8,852 bases of DNA, taken from the NCBI RefSeq assembly GCF_938039775.1, contig NZ_CALHTQ010000081.1:1-8852 (forward strand). Direction: 5' to 3'. Numbering within the stretch: the first letter of the stretch is position 1; every line of letters starts with the position of its first letter. This DNA comes from an uncultured Mogibacterium sp. Lineage in GTDB: Bacteria; Bacillota_A; Clostridia; Peptostreptococcales; Anaerovoracaceae. The position numbers were made by a program, and so were the translations under genes. Shown here one piece after another: positions 6,651 through 8,852 of the stretch. Under the pieces are notes generated by a model. The model saw nothing but the letters and a program-made list of their open reading frames with translations, ran no database searches and was not told where the DNA came from.

Positions 6651-6674
6651 GTGATTAGTGATTAGTGATTAGTG
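6651..6674. repeat. GTGATTA tandem repeat, 3.4 copies, next to a ribosome binding site
   Basis: Three perfect GTGATTA units (6651-6657, 6658-6664, 6665-6671) and a further GTG. On the minus strand the array ends at the base before the AGGGGA ribosome binding site of the small acidic gene. Such arrays change length by slippage; here a change would alter the spacing or structure upstream of translation initiation, not the reading frame. Confidence 0.9.
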
Positions 6675-6693
6675 CAATATGTACTATCGCGGT

Positions 6694-7317
6694 TTAGAGA
6701 TCTGAGTCTTCAGCTGTGAGCACTTTCTTCTGCCAGCAACATTTACCGCACTTTTGGCACCTCATATATCTATCTCTACCTCTATGCGGAGCTAAGATTA
6801 CCTCTCTATAGGTCGGAACGTACCTGTGATGGCAGCACTCACATTCATAATAACCTGCATTTTGCTCAATGCCAACCGCAATGAATTCCACTACAACAAC
6901 CATGGCGACAGTGAATGTAACCAGCGCTACTCTGAGCCACATTGGCATGGCGAGAAGCACCGCAAGAACTATGAGGATGATTCCCACTACGATTGTCGGT
7001 ACGGTCAGCCACATCTCCAGTCTGAGCATCCGTTTATCGCGCTGTTCTATCTCTCGCCTCATGGCTAAAAGATTTTCCTCTACTCTCTTGTCATATGATT
7101 CTGTCATGATCCTTTCGCCCGACAGGAGTTCGTTTACGTTAATGTGTAGAAACTCGCATAGCTCTAGCATGATTCCCGAATCTGGCATGGACCGTCCTGT
7201 CTCCCATTTCGATACTGCTCGGTCGCTGATTCCTAACTTCTCGGCGAGGTCAGCCTGTGTCATGTGCCCTTCCTTTCTGCAGGATGCTATGAATTTTCCA
7301 ATTTTGATTTGATCCAT
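6694..7317 (-). CDS. Xre-type regulator with two membrane segments and a zinc ribbon
   Basis: A 207-residue protein when started at the ATG at 7315-7317, eight bases after the strong AAAGGAGG. A GTG at 7326 would overlap that ribosome binding site and is rejected. Residues ~5-65 are a classic Xre/Cro helix-turn-helix (MTQADLAEKLGISDRAVSKW). Residues ~76-101 are a charged helix. Two membrane segments follow at ~104-124 and ~127-150. The C-terminus holds CxxC pairs, Cys159/162 and Cys187/190, with extra cysteines at 161, 193 and 194, consistent with a zinc ribbon or thiol/metal sensor. It is probably a membrane-tethered regulator that passes a membrane or redox/metal signal to nearby promoters, but the signal is unknown. 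A pair of GCATATG sites overlaps its own promoter region. It likely shares a transcript with the small acidic gene 55 bases downstream. Confidence 0.9.
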   Translation of the reverse strand: MDQIKIGKFIASCRKEGHMTQADLAEKLGISDRAVSKWETGRSMPDSGIMLELCEFLHINVNELLSGERIMTESYDKRVEENLLAMRREIEQRDKRMLRLEMWLTVPTIVVGIILIVLAVLLAMPMWLRVALVTFTVAMVVVVEFIAVGIEQNAGYYECECCHHRYVPTYREVILAPHRGRDRYMRCQKCGKCCWQKKVLTAEDSDL

Positions 7318-7325
7318 ATCGGACA

Positions 7326-7333
7326 CCTCCTTT
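7326..7333 (-). promoter_or_regulatory. Ribosome binding site fixing the Xre start at 7317
   Basis: AAAGGAGG on the minus strand, near perfect to the 16S tail, with eight bases to the ATG at 7317. The alternative GTG at 7324-7326 shares its bases. Confidence 0.85.
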
Positions 7334-7343
7334 CATGACTCGA

Positions 7344-7364
7344 GCATATGATAAATGCATATGC
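7344..7364. promoter_or_regulatory. Candidate operator of the Xre gene
   Basis: GCATATG at 7344-7350 and GCATATGC at 7357-7364 lie 13 bp apart, and the first pairs with CATATGC (7358-7364) as an inverted repeat with a 7-base spacer. They overlap a possible -10 on the minus strand, TATCAT (7348-7353); its -35 is poor. Autorepression by the Xre protein is inferred. Confidence 0.5.
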
Positions 7365-7420
7365 GGGTACAGGAACTGGTGGTTGAGTTGGGGGATTTAT
7401 GGTATATTCTAGCTTTCCTC

Positions 7421-8629
7421 TTATTCTGGAAGGTAGTAGAGCCTTCCATCCTTCGATATTAGCTGAACATCTTCGTTATACAGCTCTGATGTGTAAGCCG
7501 CACACTGCTCTTCATAGCCCATCGCTTGTTCGATTATCATTTTGACAGTTTTCATGTCAATAGAACGGAACTTGTATTCATCCTTAAGTAAGCCTGGAAT
7601 AAAATGGATTGCTCCATCAAAGCCTGCTCTCTTTCTGCAAATTTCATCTATCTTGATTCCTAGTCGCTTAGCGGTCTTGTAATGCCACACATTAATTCGC
7701 TCATGTGTATCTCCTATCTGTTCTTGATATGTACTAAGCAAATCAGCACACTGCTCTCTAGATACTGCTCCAAGATGTAAAGTGTACCTAAGATCAGAAA
7801 TCTTATACATGACTTCTATTAACGACTTCTGGTATGTATACCATTTCTGCACTTCAGCTATCACCTTTTCATACTCTTTATAGGATAGCTTATTCATATT
7901 CGTAAAATCTGCCAATGCAAGGTTCGCTTGTCCTAATAGTTCAGCGCAATCTTTTTCTAAACTGTCCAATTGATATATCTTAGATATGCGTAGCTCGTCG
8001 TTCTCCAAGATTTCACTCTGAAAATTCGAAATTCTCTTAACATGTGCAACAAGAGAGAATACTTTGCTGCGATACTCATTGTCTTGGAAACTCTGAATTT
8101 GATCTATTCCTTCGCTAATTACATCAAGTTCGGCATTAATCTGCTTCATATAATACTGTCCGACTATTAAAGATGAAACATTCATCACCGCTGATACGCT
8201 ATTCGTCGCAATTGCTGCTCCAGATTTAACCTTTACAAGGTTTGCCTGACCTTTAATCCCGCTAGCGCCATGGAACATACCTCGAAATGCCCCCTCCACA
8301 TCCTTTGATTTTGCTAGTTTTGCCCCCGCTGGCATTATTGCTTTGTATACTGAACCATTTCTAATTATCTGAGCAACATTATTAATTGAATTCCCTGTTT
8401 GGAATAATCCTGGGAGCAAGTTGCTAACTTGTGCAAGCATCTTACTATCGGTAATTTCAACTAAGCCTGTCTCATCTTCAATAGATTCTGCTGGAACCAT
8501 TTCAATTGGAATGTCGAGTTCGGTTGTCGGCTCAGTTTCAATTGAAACACATTCTTTTGTAGTATCTACTAGTGCTTCTTGTAGCGAATCGTTAACTAAG
8601 TTATTTTCTAGTGTGTTTGTTTTTTGCAT
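7421..8629 (-). CDS. Helical protein of unknown function with one hydrophobic segment
   Basis: A complete 402-residue protein that I cannot place in a named family. Residues 1-60 are acidic and probably disordered (many Glu, Thr, Pro). Residues ~61-135 hold a conserved-looking block, with VYKAIMPAGAKLAKSK and FRGMFHGASGIKGQANLVKV. Residues ~137-160 form a hydrophobic, Ala/Ser-rich segment ending GQYYM that could insert in a membrane. Residues ~162-330 are long charged helices of coiled-coil type. There is no signal peptide, so it begins in the cytoplasm. From memory, unnamed bacterial proteins with a hydrophobic helix ending GQYYM and following coiled coils exist; I cannot confirm the match. 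The ATG has a weak AGAGG at seven bases. The arrangement of one hydrophobic segment between a soluble head and long helices would fit a membrane-active effector, but that is speculation. Confidence 0.82.
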   Translation of the reverse strand: MQKTNTLENNLVNDSLQEALVDTTKECVSIETEPTTELDIPIEMVPAESIEDETGLVEITDSKMLAQVSNLLPGLFQTGNSINNVAQIIRNGSVYKAIMPAGAKLAKSKDVEGAFRGMFHGASGIKGQANLVKVKSGAAIATNSVSAVMNVSSLIVGQYYMKQINAELDVISEGIDQIQSFQDNEYRSKVFSLVAHVKRISNFQSEILENDELRISKIYQLDSLEKDCAELLGQANLALADFTNMNKLSYKEYEKVIAEVQKWYTYQKSLIEVMYKISDLRYTLHLGAVSREQCADLLSTYQEQIGDTHERINVWHYKTAKRLGIKIDEICRKRAGFDGAIHFIPGLLKDEYKFRSIDMKTVKMIIEQAMGYEEQCAAYTSELYNEDVQLISKDGRLYYLPE

Positions 8630-8781
8630 AATGGTGCCTCTTTTGGTATATGATTAATCTGATAGTTTTACATTATCTATTAACTTGATTACTCTTATAT
8701 ATTGTCTTTGTTATTTTATCTATATTGAAAATTTCAAGCAGCATTTTTATAAGCATATCTGGTCATGGTATAACTCAATGT
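8630..8781. other. AT-rich intergenic stretch, no gene recognised
   Basis: This stretch must hold the promoter of the 402-residue gene, but no convincing -35/-10 pair stands out. It contains the palindrome TTGAAA-A-TTTCAA at 8725-8737. A 23-codon ORF (8673-8744, minus) lacks a ribosome binding site. Confidence 0.5.
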
Positions 8782-8852
8782 TTACACCCAGTTCAGCTTC
8801 TCAACATCTTTTAATATCATCGTTTCCCCAGTGAAGTCATTTTTTAGTTCAA
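8782..8852 (-). CDS. C-terminal end of an unidentified gene, cut by window edge
   Basis: The minus strand reads 22 sense codons from the right edge (ELKNDFTGETMILKDVEKLN, then WV) to a TAA at 8782-8784. The residues look like a real protein tail, and the other two minus-strand frames hit stops early. Too short to name. It reads in the same direction as its neighbour, 152 bases before the 402-residue gene, with no terminator hairpin seen between them. Confidence 0.55.
   Translation of the reverse strand, partial: ELKNDFTGETMILKDVEKLNWV

Noticed and set aside
6826..7312. Plus-strand frames opposite the Xre gene
   Set aside because: Translations are Ser/Thr/Met-rich shadows, and the minus strand holds a textbook helix-turn-helix and zinc ribbon.
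7318..7326. GTG start at 7326 for the Xre gene
   Set aside because: It overlaps the AAAGGAGG ribosome binding site; the ATG at 7317 has ideal eight-base spacing.
8673..8744. 23-codon minus-strand ORF before the 402-residue gene
   Set aside because: No ribosome binding site and no recognisable composition; probably leader or intergenic DNA.
1..8852. CRISPR arrays, insertion sequences, tRNA or rRNA genes
   Set aside because: No regularly spaced repeats, transposase-like frames, terminal inverted repeats or cloverleaf patterns were seen on reading.

Overview
The window looks like a piece of chromosome from a low- to mid-GC Gram-positive anaerobe, most likely a host-associated member of the Clostridia. 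The evidence is the strong AGGAGG-type ribosome binding sites, the sigma-A-like promoter before abiE, a secreted Cna-B/pilin-type surface protein, an ScdA/RIC iron-sulfur repair protein and a NimA-like flavoprotein. TGA is used as a normal stop. The genus is not determined. Every gene I can support reads on the minus strand, so the map is described from high to low coordinates, in the direction of transcription.

From the right edge there is the last 22 codons of an unknown gene (8782-8852), then a 402-residue helical protein of unknown function with one hydrophobic segment (7421-8629). Next comes a membrane-anchored Xre-type regulator with a C-terminal zinc ribbon (6694-7317), followed by a small acidic protein (6234-6638). 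A 7-bp unit repeated more than three times abuts the ribosome binding site of the small acidic gene.

A complete type IV toxin-antitoxin operon, abiEi-abiEii (4628-6105), follows. It is AT-richer than its surroundings, the two genes overlap by ATGA, and the promoter carries a perfect 19-bp inverted repeat overlapping the predicted start site plus a second dyad across the -35. This is the best-supported regulatory structure in the window. A YwqG/DUF1963 protein (3691-4536) lies downstream of it.

The left part holds housekeeping and stress genes: a NimA-like PNPOx-fold protein (3140-3628), a short decayed reading frame (2982-3137), and the di-iron Fe-S repair protein ScdA/RIC (2237-2935), which ends in a clear intrinsic terminator. 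The left edge is filled by the first 640 residues of a large secreted, isopeptide-domain surface protein (1-1921) with its own promoter region. Its Cna-B domain has Gln where the catalytic Glu of the E-box is expected.

The middle and right parts (regulator, small acidic protein, AbiE module, YwqG) have the character of an accessory/defence region between more conserved genes. No IS element, CRISPR array, tRNA or rRNA was recognised.
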